64,000 nucleotides of DNA, taken from NCBI GenBank assembly GCA_012845835.1, contig JABAKD010000020.1:19637606-19701605 (forward strand). The letters run 5' to 3'. The stretch's first letter is position 1. Each line of letters starts with the position of its first letter. Of this stretch, positions 12,426 through 22,778 are shown piece after piece. Source of the stretch: Undaria pinnatifida. Its lineage: Eukaryota > Sar > Phaeophyceae > Laminariales > Alariaceae. The notes below the pieces were generated by a model that was not told where the DNA came from, searched no databases, and worked only from the letters and a program-made list of their open reading frames with translations. The translations under genes and the position numbers were made by a program.

Positions 12426-12835
12426 CTTTGTTTCTTTTTTCCAATTGAGATGCGTCTGCCGTGCGTATGCGTAGTGATAGGTACTACGTGTAATGTACAC
12501 GTGGTAGTCTTTCTTGAGTGGCAAACGGTATACCTGTAGTCGGTTTATCTAGGCGCGAGTAGTGAGACGTATGCACCAGTGTGGACCTGGCAGATCATAG
12601 GCTGACTCCCGATTTCACTTTGTATACAAGTATGTTTCTGGCGAAGGCGTGAATTGCGTCAACTGTGATGTACTCGTATGCGTGTACCACCTTTGGTTTG
12701 TGTTTTTTCCCTGGAGTATTCCTCAGCTCCAGCGTGACTGTAGACTGTCCTGGGACCACGGACTTGATTATGCGAGTTAATGTGAGAACAACAACAACAG
12801 CATTAACAACTACAACTACAACAACATATAACCGT
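12426..12835 (+). repeat. Dispersed repeat A, copy 1
   Basis: T-rich start (TTTTTTCTTTGTTTC), then CCAATTGAGATGCGTCTGCC, CGTGGTAGTCTTTCTTG, CTGACTCCCGATTTCACTTT, TTCCTCAGCTCCAG and CCACGGACTTGATTATGCGA, ending in ACAACAACAAC. The same order recurs at 23.9, 27.4, 49.7 and 54.1 kb. Read on the other strand it starts with (GTT)n and ends A-rich, like a retroposed sequence. No intact ORF. Confidence 0.8.
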
Positions 12836-13199
12836 TCGATGTCAAGCCAAGGCAAATTAAGGCAATTTCAAGTTTGCTATGTGCCAAGGGGTGAAAGTAA
12901 AGATGTTGTCCTCTGACATATTGATTTGGCTGGATTTGAGCCTCTTTTTCATGTTTTCGGTATCGTCGTCCTCGAAAAGAAACTCAATCTGTCTTGGTTA
13001 GTTGTAGTTGACTAGACGGTACGCCGGCAGTTGTCGTTATCCTTTTTCCAAGTAAAACGCTCGCTTCGCTCGTATTATCACATCAGCTGTATCCCTATTT
13101 GCCCGTTTCGCTCAACCCTGGTTTTGGTATGATGGCAGCATCCATGCTTAAGGCACTTTCTCTACTGTGTCTGCTCCGTTGGTGCCCGTTTTGTTTTAG

Positions 13200-16100
13200 C
13201 CAAGTATCTGCCGAACGCGGACGCTAAGTCAACATCAGGGAAGGGGTGCTGCTCTGATGCGGCGTGCGAAGGGGAGGGACAGGGACCAAGAAACGTGAAG
13301 ACCGTCGACTCGATCGAGGAGTGGGAGGACCTCAAACGGTAGGGGGATTGTGATGGAGCAGACCGTAGTATGAACAGCAGTATTACGGTAATTTGGGCTG
13401 TGAGTTGGCTAGAGTTCACGGGTGGCATCAGTGATGTACCCTTTTCAAGACCACCCGGTTTAAGGCCATATTAGAGATAAAACCAGGTAAACCGGCTTGT
13501 CACGAAAAATATAATATATTGGAATTAGAATGGGATCGTTTTTGCAGTAGGAAAAGGTGGGAGCATAGTAGAGATAAGACCACATACATTGCAGCGGGTT
13601 TCGCGGGTCGGATAATTCCTCGCGGGTCAGATCGAGCCAGCTTGACCCGACCCGACCCGTGAGATTAGAAAACCTCCGGAGCCAACCCACTGGCCGGGTC
13701 ATAACCCGTGAAAACCCGCTAAATATGCTTGTCACGGCGTGGTCTTAGGTGCAACACTACCGCTAGTTACAATTAGTACTTTTGGTGGCGGAGTAGAAAC
13801 CAAACCTTTTGCTGGCGGAGTAGAAACCAACCCTTTTGCTGGCGGAACCGCAATATTCATCCCGCACTAAAGCCAGCTAATTTCTCCCCAGACTTCCTTT
13901 TTCCCGTAAACAGTAGTGGCCTTAAAAACGCAAAATATATCCCACACTAAATCCAATTCATCCGCCGCCGAAAACATAGACCCAGCCCTACGAGTACAAC
14001 TTATAACTGTACAGTAGTACCAGGTACACCCCGAGCCATGAACGCGGTGGTCAGATGCAAAGAGTCACAACTCACAACTCGCAACTCCGCGAATTTTCGC
14101 ACGCATCTAACTGTGTTGCTTAGCCAACCAGACTAATCAATGTGATTCATACAAGGCAGCAGGAAAGAAGCGTTTAAAAAAGACAGCAGGAGGTATCTTG
14201 CAAAATGCTAAATTATTTAGCTCAGAACATCTAACCCCTACCAGGTACAGCCAATATCTCAGTTACAACGTTACAAGAGCTAACCCCTCTTTCCTTACCC
14301 CAAAAAAGTTACCAGGTATACTCGTATAGTCTGGTGGGTTAAGGTGAGTTAATCTCGTTCCATCTAAGGTCAATTTCTCTGGTTCCAGCCCCCCCCGAGT
14401 GCGTATTCTTACTCGTAAGGACTTTTTCTTGTAAAAAAATTGACTCGCGGAAAGCGCGAGAGCGTGAGTTAGCAAAATTCGATAAAAATCGACGACCGTT
14501 GGGAAGGCTGAATCTTCTGCGCATAAAAGATGAAGCCACGTACCGGGGGGGAGTAGGGGCGATCTCTGCGACCACGGCTTGACATTTCCAGAAGAAGCTC
14601 GAGAGTAAAAGTTGAAAAGAAAAGAGGAAAAATGAGCTGCATCACAGCCCTCGTGACAACAATGCTCTGCTTTCGCGGCCAAAAGCTGTTCGCAGTACTG
14701 CTGTACCGGGACGGGCGTGGATGCGGCAACCAAGCAATAGAGGTTGCACCTACGCGGTAAACGTTGCACTTCACACATGGGACAATTCCGATCTCTGTTC
14801 AGGATCTATGTTCGGGCAGATAGATTCCTGGTCCATCTATGTGATATGCGTGGCCTGTAGATCACGTTGCAGGGTGAGAGCCGGACGTTCTGAATGATCT
14901 GGCGCACGTTTGCTGGTTTGGATTTGTACTACATAGGTCCTGCACATGGAAAAATAACGACAGCTACACTGTAGGATTTAGGTTATCTATCTAGATGATC
15001 TAGATCGTCATCTGTCCAATGTGTGTAATGTTTTAGAACATATACCCGAAGTGTTTGATTTGTCGTGCAAGGCGTCGAGCTCACGCGCTTGTGGTGTACT
15101 AGGCACACACTGTATTAATAGCATTAATCGTATTAATAGCACTAATTGTATTTTAATAGTTCTACTCGCCTTCGGGTTCAGTGTAATACAAGTATAATAT
15201 ATACAATGAGTGTTCCCCGGAATCCCATTTTTCCCATGCCCGCGTTCTTTTGCATGTGCGTACATTTTTTTTTTTTTTCACACGTCTACTTTCCAGCTTC
15301 TGGACAAGCCGTGGTCACAGGTGTCGTCCCTTCCCCCCCCCCCTGTTCTTGCCTTCAATTTTTATCGCGCATAGGGTTCAGCAATCCCACTGCTCGTCGA
15401 TTTTCCATCGAGTGTTGCTACCTCACGCTCTCGCGTTTTCCGCAAGTGAATTTGTGCGCAAGAAAAAGCCCCAACGAATTTATACGAGTATGCACTCGGC
15501 GGGGCTCGAACTCACGAAACTGACCTATACCAGGCTCGAGGATAACCTGATACGCCACCGGGGCGACCGCTTAACAAACAGTATCTCGTACCAAGTATTG
15601 CGCACCAGTACCTGGTATTACGTAGCATTGCGCTCAGAAGAGTTGCTCTACACTCACGGGAGGGCATGGCGCTCGTGTTGGTGTTGGTGTTGGTGTTGGT
15701 GTTGATGTTGATGGTGCTGGTGGTGTTGGTGTTGGTGTTGATGTTGATGGTGCTGGTGGTGTTGGTGTTGGCGTTGGTGTTGGTGGTGCTGGTGGTGTTG
15801 GTGTTGGCGTTGGTGTTGATGGTGCTGGTGGTGTTGGTGTTGGCGTTGGTGTCGGCGTTGGGTTCAATGCAATACTGTACCAGTACCAGGTACGCCACGC
15901 GGTAATACGAGAAGTAATCGCTCGTACGACATTTTTCGGATGTACCTGAGCGGTCCCGTACCTGAAGCATCAAGCACAACCACGAAACAAAATGGTGTGC
16001 TTTTTAACTCTAATTACACTTGGTTTCTCCTCGAAATATAGAACGGGTTGTTTGTGCAGGCTGGTTCAAGTAAACCCCCCCAATCCCCCCCTCCACGAAT

Positions 16101-19088
16101 GCCGCTCGCAACATGTAGTGAAAGAGTGAATATTTGGTATGGTTTGGTATCATACTGACCCCCATGACCAGTGCAGTGGAACAGGGTGACATGGTGACAT
16201 GGCCATAATAAAATTTAACGCCCTCGGGCTGTCTCTAGGAGCAAAACTCGTATCGACCAATGACTGGTCTTACATTTTTTTCAATAATATTCGGGCTTTT
16301 TCCCAGCGGGGGCGAAACCAAAATTGCGCCGCATTTTGCACGATTCGGTTTGATGTTATCCAAGGCATGTCTGTAGAAAATTGCGCGCAAAAAATCGAAG
16401 ATCTGACCTGCCTGTGTTCAAGATTGTGCAGAATCTAGCGAAAAACTGGATCCTAGACTCTAACCGAGTGATTTGAAGGAACAAACGTATCTTACTCATT
16501 TTTACGCACCAAAGTCCAAACGTCCACGCCGTTTTAGAGAGAAGGACCCTGAAATTTTGCACACGTGTTCTACATGCCCATGCCGAGGCCTGACCTCCGG
16601 CCTTTTTTTTTTTCTTTGCCGAAAATGTTTGGTCTAAGGTGGGCCATATTTTCAAAAGAATCTTACCTGACGAAAAATCAGTCAAAAAATAAATAATAAA
16701 AAAATAGGAGGTCTTCGCAAGGGCACATAGAAGACTTGTGCAAAATTTCACGGTCTGAATAAAGAAAACGGCGTGGACATTCGCCGGGGGATAAATTTTG
16801 GTTATTTAACGTGAACCAGCCTGTACACCATTCGTATTGTTATCTTTGCACTCCAGCTTCAACGTCTATCACTCACAAACATGCCCAGGAAGAAGAAGAA
16901 TACCAAGGGGAACCGAAAAATAAACCCAAACCTATGCACGTAAAGTATAGGCCCCCAAGCAAAGCGGTGGTGTGGTGTGGTTTAGGTGGTAGATAGAACA
17001 ATATGACCGCCTTGTTGAGGGAAACCGCCTTTTCCATGTCGGGTTATGAGTGCATTTCCCGGTCACGCCAAGCGATTTTGACCGCCTTGAATCGGGACAC
17101 CGCCCTATATAGGGATACCGCCTTATATGGGGATACCGCCTTATATGGGGATATCGCCTTATATGGGAGACCCATACTATAGTGTACCTCCTTTTTTTTC
17201 AGTTGGTAGTTAAGCGCTGGGGATTTATTTGCGAGGTTATAATTTCGACGAGGTTAAGGTAGCGATGGACACCTTTCGAGTTTCGTGAGGCGTTCGCTGT
17301 ACAACGAACGAACACGACTTGATGACAGCTAGAAATGTCCTGCTGCGCAAGTTCCTAGCACCTGCTTATACCATATTTTTCAGGGCTTTTCACTGGTCAG
17401 GTCGCTTTTCGCGGGCCGGATCTGGTCAGCGTGGCCTGGCCTGACACGTGATAGCCAAGAAACCTCTTGACCCGACTCGTGACGTTTCGGAACACCTCCT
17501 GATCCGACCCAACTAGACCTGCGAGAACTTGAAAACCTCGTGATCCGACCGGCTGATCGGATTTTGACACGTGGAAAACCCTGATATTTTAAACCAATTG
17601 CCTGCTATCTGCTACCTGGTATGATACGTGGTTTTGTATGACAGGTCAACGCCGCTACTGATCGTGGATTTCACGGCGGCGTGGTGCGGTCCGTGCAGAA
17701 AGATAGGGCCCGTTTTCGAACGGCTGGCGACGGAGCACGCGGAATTGGCGTCGTTCGTAAAGGTTGACATCGACGATCTTCCGGACGCTTTCACCGGAAT
17801 CAGCATCCCGGCCTTCCATGTGGGTTAAAGGGCATTCTATTATGACATTGGACGTTACCTAGAGTCGACACCCCGGCCTTCCATGTGGGTTTGCCTGCGA
17901 AACGATGGATGGTTGTTGATCTACATGGTACATGGTACATGGTACGTGGTACGTGGTACATGGTACATGGTACATGGTACGTGGTACATGGTACATGGTT
18001 TGACTGTGCCCTTGAATCAGCATCCTGGCCTTGCCTGAGATGAGAGTTAAAAGCGTCAACAGTGCAGTGTGATGACGGTAACACGTATTCTATGATGTCC
18101 TATGTTCCATGTTCGTTAGACGGAATTATTAAGCCTATTGAGATTTTAGGGGGTGTTCGATGATGCAGTGTGATGACGGTAACACGTATTTTATGATACC
18201 CTATGTTCCATGTTCTTTAGACGGAATTATTAAGCCTATTGAGACTTTAGAGGGAATTAACGACGACAAAAACGACGAATACGCACGTCGTCGGCCACTC
18301 CTTGATTGGAAAATGAAAAGTTTGGTGTCCGAATTTGGTGTACGAACTGCAACGCGAAGAGTGTCATCTACTGTGGTGTCTTGAAACTGTCTGAATTGGT
18401 CTAATCTCACTACCACCTACCACACCTATGAACAACGTTGTTAATACCTTAGGCTGTTGTTCACTCAAAAACGCTATCTTCTAATCTCACTACCACCTAC
18501 CACACCTATGAACAACGTTGTTAATACCTTAGGCTGTTGTTCACTCAAAAACGCTATCTGTAACCCATGCTTCAAAGATGTTTTTTAAAACGTCACCGAA
18601 AAGCCCAACCCACGTCAACAGCTGTTAACAACGTCACCGAACAGCCAGATACTGTTGGCAGCCGTCAACGGGCAGGCTGTACGCCAGGCAGCTGCGCTCT
18701 TCGCGTGTATGATACGCCTGTATGCGTGCGTCTTGCTGATGGCGCTGCTGGGGGTGTTATCTTTGTTGCTACTAAACGAGTATCGCGATCTCCCTCTGCT
18801 GCTACTGCTTATGTGGCGTCGCGTATATACAACTCTGTATCACTCGGCGTAAATGCAGTTTAGATGTGGTTTAAACACTTTTGGGTAAATTTTGACACAG
18901 TCCAACCTATATGTTGAGTCCGTGCTTGTTGCCCTTCCTGTGCCCGTCCGAAGGTGTTTCAAAAAGGCCAGAAAATCGACAGTGTCAACGGAGCGATGGA
19001 GCAGAAGCTTCGGGAGCTGGTTGCCAAGCATTGCCAAAAGGGCGGCTCTTTGGACTCTTCGCCAGGAAAAACGACGAAAGTCTCTTAG
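13200..19088 (+). CDS. Thioredoxin-like protein, three exons, 5' incomplete
   Basis: Disulfide oxidoreductase of the thioredoxin fold. Exons: 13200-13338 (after TTTTAG, donor CG/gtaggg), 17645-17819 (after TGACAG, donor CAT/gtgggt) and 18954-19088 ending in TAG. Phases agree at both joins. Exon 1 gives an N-terminal tail with CCSDAAC and then NVKTVDSIEEWEDLK, the usual first strand and helix. Exon 2 gives LLIVDFTAAWCGPCRKIGP with the redox site WCGPC at 17682-17696, then FVKVDIDD and the cis-proline loop ISIPAF. Exon 3 gives VFQKGQKIDSVNGAMEQKLR, the final strands and helix, plus a Ser/Lys-rich tail. The loop after DIDD is a few residues shorter than usual. The ATG must lie upstream in an unidentified exon. 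The introns (4.3 and 1.1 kb) are full of transposons and duplications. Confidence 0.9.
13592..13722. mobile_element. Degenerate short inverted-repeat element
   Basis: Ends AGCGGGTTTCGCGGGTCGG and, on the right, AACCCGTGAAAACCCGCT, with repeated GACCCG inside. It resembles the hAT MITE at 17,381 but no clear target duplication is seen. A further fragment of this type is at 34,819-34,927. It lies in thioredoxin intron 1. Next to it, 13,779-13,850 has a 27-bp tandem repeat (GCTGGCGGAGTAGAAACCAA). Confidence 0.5.
14326..14625 (+). mobile_element. SINE family 1, diverged plus-strand copy
   Basis: Reads in the forward direction as tRNA-like head (GTCTGGTGGGTTAAG, GGTTCCAGCC), then GAGTGCGTATTCTTACTCGT, CGCGAGAGCGTGAGTTAGCA and an A-rich end. 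It matches in order, with many changes, the better copies at 15.3, 53.0 and 63.6 kb on the other strand. Confidence 0.6.
15264..15569 (-). mobile_element. SINE family 1, tRNA-derived, nearly complete
   Basis: On the minus strand it starts with GGTCGCCCCGGTGGCGTATC, containing an A-box-like TGGCGTATCAGG and about 40 bases later a B-box-like GAGTTCGAGCC, as in a tRNA gene. A body without an ORF follows, then a 14-base poly(A) (T run at 15264). The closest copy is at 63,578-63,875. This is the hallmark layout of a tRNA-derived SINE. Confidence 0.85.
15666..15866. repeat. (GGTGTT)n-type minisatellite
   Basis: About 200 bp of TTGGTGTTGGTGTT with interspersed GATGTTGATGGTGCTGGT units. The open frames across it (poly Thr-Asn or Leu-Val) come from the repeat and are not taken as genes. 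Confidence 0.95.
16053..16827 (+). mobile_element. 775-bp TIR element, copy 1
   Basis: Ends are inverted repeats of consensus TGTRCAGGCTGGTTCAMGT (17 of 19 matching). A second copy in the opposite orientation lies at 40,814-41,636 and shares the whole interior in order (CCCCCATGACCAGTGCAGTG, CATGGTGACATGGCC, GACAGCCC, CACGGTCTGAAT, GGCGTGGACATTCGC). No transposase ORF. No clear target duplication. Confidence 0.8.
16940..17195. repeat. ACCGCCTTATATGGGG repeat cluster
   Basis: At least four tandem units of about 19 bp (GGGATACCGCCTTATATGG) after looser GACCGCCTTG units, ending in ACTATAGTGTACCTCC. The style resembles the interior of the TA-flanked MITEs at 4.9 and 19.1 kb, so this is probably a decayed relative. 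Confidence 0.6.
17381..17583. mobile_element. 203-bp hAT-type MITE
   Basis: Begins CAGGGCTTTTCACTGGTCAG and ends with the complement of CAGGGTTTTCCACGTGTCA. The 8-bp flanks are ATATTTTT (17373-17380) and ATATTTTA (17584-17591), 7 of 8 matching, the target-site size of hAT elements. The interior is rich in TGACCCGA and GATCCGACC. It sits about 60 bp upstream of thioredoxin exon 2. Confidence 0.85.
17862..18000. repeat. Partial exon-end duplication and (GGTACATGGTACGT)n
   Basis: The end of thioredoxin exon 2 with its donor (CCCGGCCTTCCATGTGGGTT) recurs at 17,871-17,890, and a weaker trace is at 18,018-18,035. The same short stretch holds a GTACATG/GTACGTG microsatellite at 17,922-17,998. The duplicated piece is too short to be an exon. 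Confidence 0.75.
18059..18560. repeat. Two successive local tandem duplications
   Basis: First, about 90 bp beginning GCAGTGTGATGACGGTAACA occurs twice with a period of about 101 bp (18,065 and 18,166). Second, an 80-bp unit (18401-18480) is repeated immediately at 18481-18560 with one difference at its last base, which indicates a very recent event. Both lie in thioredoxin intron 2. Confidence 0.95.
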
Positions 19089-19136
19089 AACCCTTTTCGC
19101 TCTTTGAGCTGCGTCCACGTTATGTGAGACAAACGA

Positions 19137-19376
19137 CAGTCGCGGGCCCTATACCATGCCGGTGTGTGCCGGTGTGTGTCAGCTAAAGAAACGGCACTAG
19201 AGCGGCAACCTGGACTACTCCGCACACTGCCACCATAGGTTATTCCGCTGTTTCCGGCACTAGAGCGGCAACCGGCACTACTCCGCAGGCTGCCACTACT
19301 GGTTGTTCCCCTCTGTACCAAGCGATTTCACAGGCACTATAGCGGGCCAACCGGCACGATAGAGGGACCTCTACTG
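19137..19376. mobile_element. TA-type MITE relative, copy 1
   Basis: The right end reads AGGGACCTCTACTG followed by TA; the left end is a degenerate inverted match, CAGTCGCGGGCCCTATA. The interior repeats GGCACTAGAGCGGCAACC and TGCCGGTGTG. It starts 48 bp after the thioredoxin stop codon, so it may lie in the 3' untranslated region. Confidence 0.6.
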
Positions 19377-19888
19377 TACTTGGAATCGGAGCCGGGCCTG
19401 TTTGGCAGTGGTAAATGGATTGGTAACCTTTCTACTATTGCAAGCATTTTCCCACACTATTTTCAAGTTATTTGTCCCCAAATATGTGGCTCGCTCGAAT
19501 GGGGGTAGTGTTCGGGGCTGGGAGTTGCATTCGGTAGTCACTTTTGACAGGGCATCGAGCGACCGCACCGTACGTCTACCCCAGCCCTGCTCGCGGATTA
19601 GTCGGTATTCCGTAATATCTAGCTCGGCATAGTTCGCCTACAACTGTTATGGCGGTTTTGCTTGCCGTCAGCAAGGGATCGGACAATGGGGAGGAGGGGG
19701 GGACTGTAACATTTTGTATAATTCAGACTAAACGCCCTGCGCCGTTGGAACTTCCGAGGGCATCCTGTTGGTCGGCAGCTTCAGCATTTGTCACACACGC
19801 AGCACCTCGGACTGCAGGAGGAGACGCGGTGTCCCAACTGCTTCGCAGGGAGATAACCTGTACCTCACGCGCGTGGCACGGGTTAGCA

Positions 19889-20069
19889 GCACAGGTCCCT
19901 CCATAGTGTCGGTTTGGGTAGTGCCGGTTGCCCGCTATCGTGCCTGTGAAATCATTTTTGCACACATATGAACAACCAGCAGTTGCAGTATGCGAAATAA
20001 TGCCGGTTTCCGCTGTGGTGCCGGTATTTACGGCTGGCACATACGGGCACTGTAGAGGGACCACTACTG
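19889..20069. mobile_element. TA-type MITE relative, copy 2
   Basis: Left CAGGTCCCTCCATAGTGTCGG, right GGCACTGTAGAGGGACCACTACTG followed by TA. Interior GTGCCGGTTGCCCGCTATCG resembles copy 1. No ORF. Confidence 0.6.
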
Positions 20070-21429
20070 TACTTGTACTGCTGCGTGCGCTTCCTAGACA
20101 GTACTTTTGGCGCGACAGGACGTCTCTCTTAGTTGTTGCTGTTGCTATTCCTCGGTCCCACAAGGGTTAGCGGCAGTTTTGTTTGCCCCCAGCAAGGCAT
20201 TATAGGAAGGGGCGGCGGGGTGGCGGAGGGTAAAGCGCTGTACAATTTAATGATCCCTTACTTACTTGTATTGACTTTTTTTTGGTGGTGGTAGGAGGGT
20301 AGGATGAACGGTTATAACTCGGTAGCATATGAAGAGACCTATCCGGCAGAGACTCAGCGGGATTGAGGTAACCCTTTGCATAGCTACTTTTGCAACGTTT
20401 TGTGTCCGGTGGTCGTCCATCGCTAGCGTGTTGCTCCTGGAGTGCTTGGAAATATACTCCTTTTGAGCTGATGAAACTCTGCACCTGCGATTGGCGCTGA
20501 AAAGTTTGCGTCTCGTAACATCGGAACTGGTATAGCCTAATATTAATGGTAAGAGTGAATTAAGTACTTTTCTGCCTTCAGTCAAACGAAATAATGTTTT
20601 GTGTTGTCGCGGGACCTCACGCGCGGATGGTTCCACACACGGAGACAGATCAATCAAATCCCCAGTTGTTTTGGGGTAGATAGATCCCTGATCTGTATGA
20701 ACTACTCATGATCTAGATCGTTTTTGCGGTGTGGGCTTGGCACGACACGGCTCTTCCGCACATGCTTGCGGGGTGATATCTGTATGGTACGTCTCTTGAG
20801 CAAAATCTCACAACGGCAAATGAAGGACGTAACGGGTTGTCTACTTCTATCGACTAGATCGTGATCGGTCCGATGTGTAGTTGATTCCGTCGTCGACGAA
20901 CCCGCTGCGATACACATGTAGGCCGAACTAATGTGTGTTGGTCTTGCTAACTTACGCGTAAGGTCTGCTCCCAACAGTGAAACAGGGAGGAAGGACATTG
21001 CTAGTGGGAACTATTGGGATTGATCGGGTTTGATCAATCTCAACTTTGGCCAGGACAGCAAGAGCAGCACCTGAGCGACATGATCACCCAATAAGTAAGG
21101 GAGAGTTGGACACCATAGAACACGTAACCAGCACTGCTAGAGTACCACCTGACTGATAGCTACGTATAGGCTGCAACAGGAAGGAGCTGGTGGGTCGCTT
21201 CTTTTTGTGTGTATTTGTGCGTAGCACGCATTGCAGCAGGCATGATACATACGGTCAGTTTGTGGAGCGCTCCGTATTCCATTGACGCATGCTATATAGT
21301 AAAGTAATTAATTAGAAATCCCTTCACTCTGTTTTGGCTATTGCTTACTATAGACGGCTATCGTGCCCGCAGTGGATTGACCTCAGTTTTTGTGCGCACA
21401 TTTGTTGATCGCGGCTGATAACTTCCGCC
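20070..21429. other. No gene seen; GATC-rich inverted-repeat region
   Basis: Contains scattered palindromes of the type TGATCTAGATC and GATAGATCCCTGATCTG (20,675-20,720; 20,850-20,880), resembling sequence at 14,770-15,020 and 39,520-39,800. The open frames here are short and lack splice support. Confidence 0.5.
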
Positions 21430-21584
21430 TCAGGGCCCCGACGGCCACGCGCTCGCGGCGGTGCCTCCGCACATGTCACCCGCCGCCATCTGGGAGGTCT
21501 CCCGATCCTTCTCGCTGAGCTCGGCGAGCAAATCCTGCGAAAAGTCCCTCAAAGATGACATGATTTGCTCAAAGTCTTTAGTCC
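21430..21584 (-). CDS. Terminal exon of an unidentified gene
   Basis: On the minus strand an acceptor (GAATACAG) precedes 155 bases that end in TGA at 21430. Entering with two bases of a split codon gives about 50 residues: KDFEQIMSSLRDFSQDLLAE, LSEKDRETSQMAAG, then a Gly/Ala/Pro tail. The first part is amphipathic and may be coiled coil. The upstream exons should lie at higher coordinates but were not found. The base composition is exon-like and distinct from the AT-rich surroundings. Function unknown. Confidence 0.5.
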
Positions 21585-21758
21585 CTGTATTCGAGGCAAT
21601 TCGCGCCCAGCATACTGATGCAGTGTACTTGTACTTATCTCTGTCTTGTGGTTTGACTACAGAGCTCGTCGTTCTAAGAGGAGGCATCAGCACGGAGACT
21701 GATTGTGCTGGATGCAGTTGGGTGGAATTTCGGTATGTATGATGGCAATACTCCTAAC

Positions 21759-21992
21759 TTTTTTTTTTTTTTTTTTTTTTTCATCCTCCGGCGGATGGGG
21801 AAAATAAAACCTTTAGCTCTCCACACTTCCACGTATTTTCATGCGCGTCGTGTGTCGATTTAACTCAGTTGCTTTCGCAGCCCAACGCTAGCTGGCGCAC
21901 CCTTCGGATCCCATTGTAGGTATAGCGTGAGCTGTCCCTATCAGTGGTCTTCGTTACAACCCCGGCAGCGCAAGCTGCCGTTGTACTAACCT
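21759..21992 (-). mobile_element. SINE family 2, copy 1
   Basis: Minus-strand reading: CGGCAGCTTGCGCTGCCGGG, GGGACAGCTCACGCTA, a B-box-like GGGATCCGAAGGGTGC (GGGACTCGAAGGG in other copies), GTTGGGCTGCGAAAGCAACT and a poly(A) of over 20 (T run from 21759). CTAAC occurs on both sides and may be the target duplication. Other copies are at 52.4, 53.1 and 54.2 kb. Confidence 0.85.
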
Positions 21993-22778
21993 TCTATAAA
22001 AGTAGTTGCAATCGGAACCCAGTGTGCGTGCTGTCCCGACGCCGGTTTGGTGGTGTCATCTGCTTCGTTGCAGTGTTTTGCTTGCTTTATTTTGTTATAC
22101 GTAATAAGTTGTTTTCTGTATTGGGTACGGGGCCGATGGTGACGGTATGGGCACCAATCAATGCTGTCGTCAGAAACAGTGCGCAGGTGATAAACCGTAC
22201 GGCAATGCTCATAATCCTACAGTAGTAGGTGCATTCGGGACCCTGTATCATATATGGTATGGCCTGTACAGTGTATGGTCATATATGGTATGGTATGGTT
22301 GCTGCCCCGTCGTGGAAGTTTGATTTTCTGTTTTGGAATATTCTTGGGAGGGAAGATCTCCATGCCCCCGACCACTGAACAACTAGATTTTTTAATGACA
22401 AACGACAATTTCTCGCATCCAAATAATATAAACATATATAAAATCATTCCTTGAAAATAGAGCCATTCCTTGGTGTCATGGACTTTGGTCCGGAGTTTTT
22501 TGTCTCGGCCTAAGTATGCGATTCGCGGAACTGGAATTCTCGGTCGAATATGGCTTGGTTCGAGCGCCGCCTTCGGGGGGCGGCTCCAACGCCCCTCGCC
22601 CTGCCGTGTCCGTTCCGCACATCGACGTGAACGCGGACGGGCGCCGAGCGAGACGAGCGAGTGTCGAGGAGGAATTTTGGAAAAATTGTTGAATCTTAAT
22701 GGCTGCAACGCCTGAATGATTTACAAAATTGGCATCATTTCCAAACAAACGGTACGTGATAATGTTTGGAATTTTGCG

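Noticed and set aside
13125-13230. Signal-peptide-like start MMAASMLKALSLLCLLRW before thioredoxin exon 1
   Set aside because: It is out of frame with the thioredoxin exon, and joining it would need an intron of under 25 bases.
15500-15569. Possible tRNA gene (A and B boxes)
   Set aside because: The tRNA-like part is the head of a SINE with poly(A) tail present in several copies; no sound cloverleaf with paired acceptor stem was found.
15512-15979. 155-codon frame rich in Thr-Asn (and Thr-Pro, Leu-Val in other frames)
   Set aside because: Produced entirely by the GGTGTT minisatellite; all three frames are open for the same reason.
18401-18560. CRISPR-like repeat
   Set aside because: Only two directly adjacent units without spacers, in a eukaryotic intron; no cas genes anywhere.
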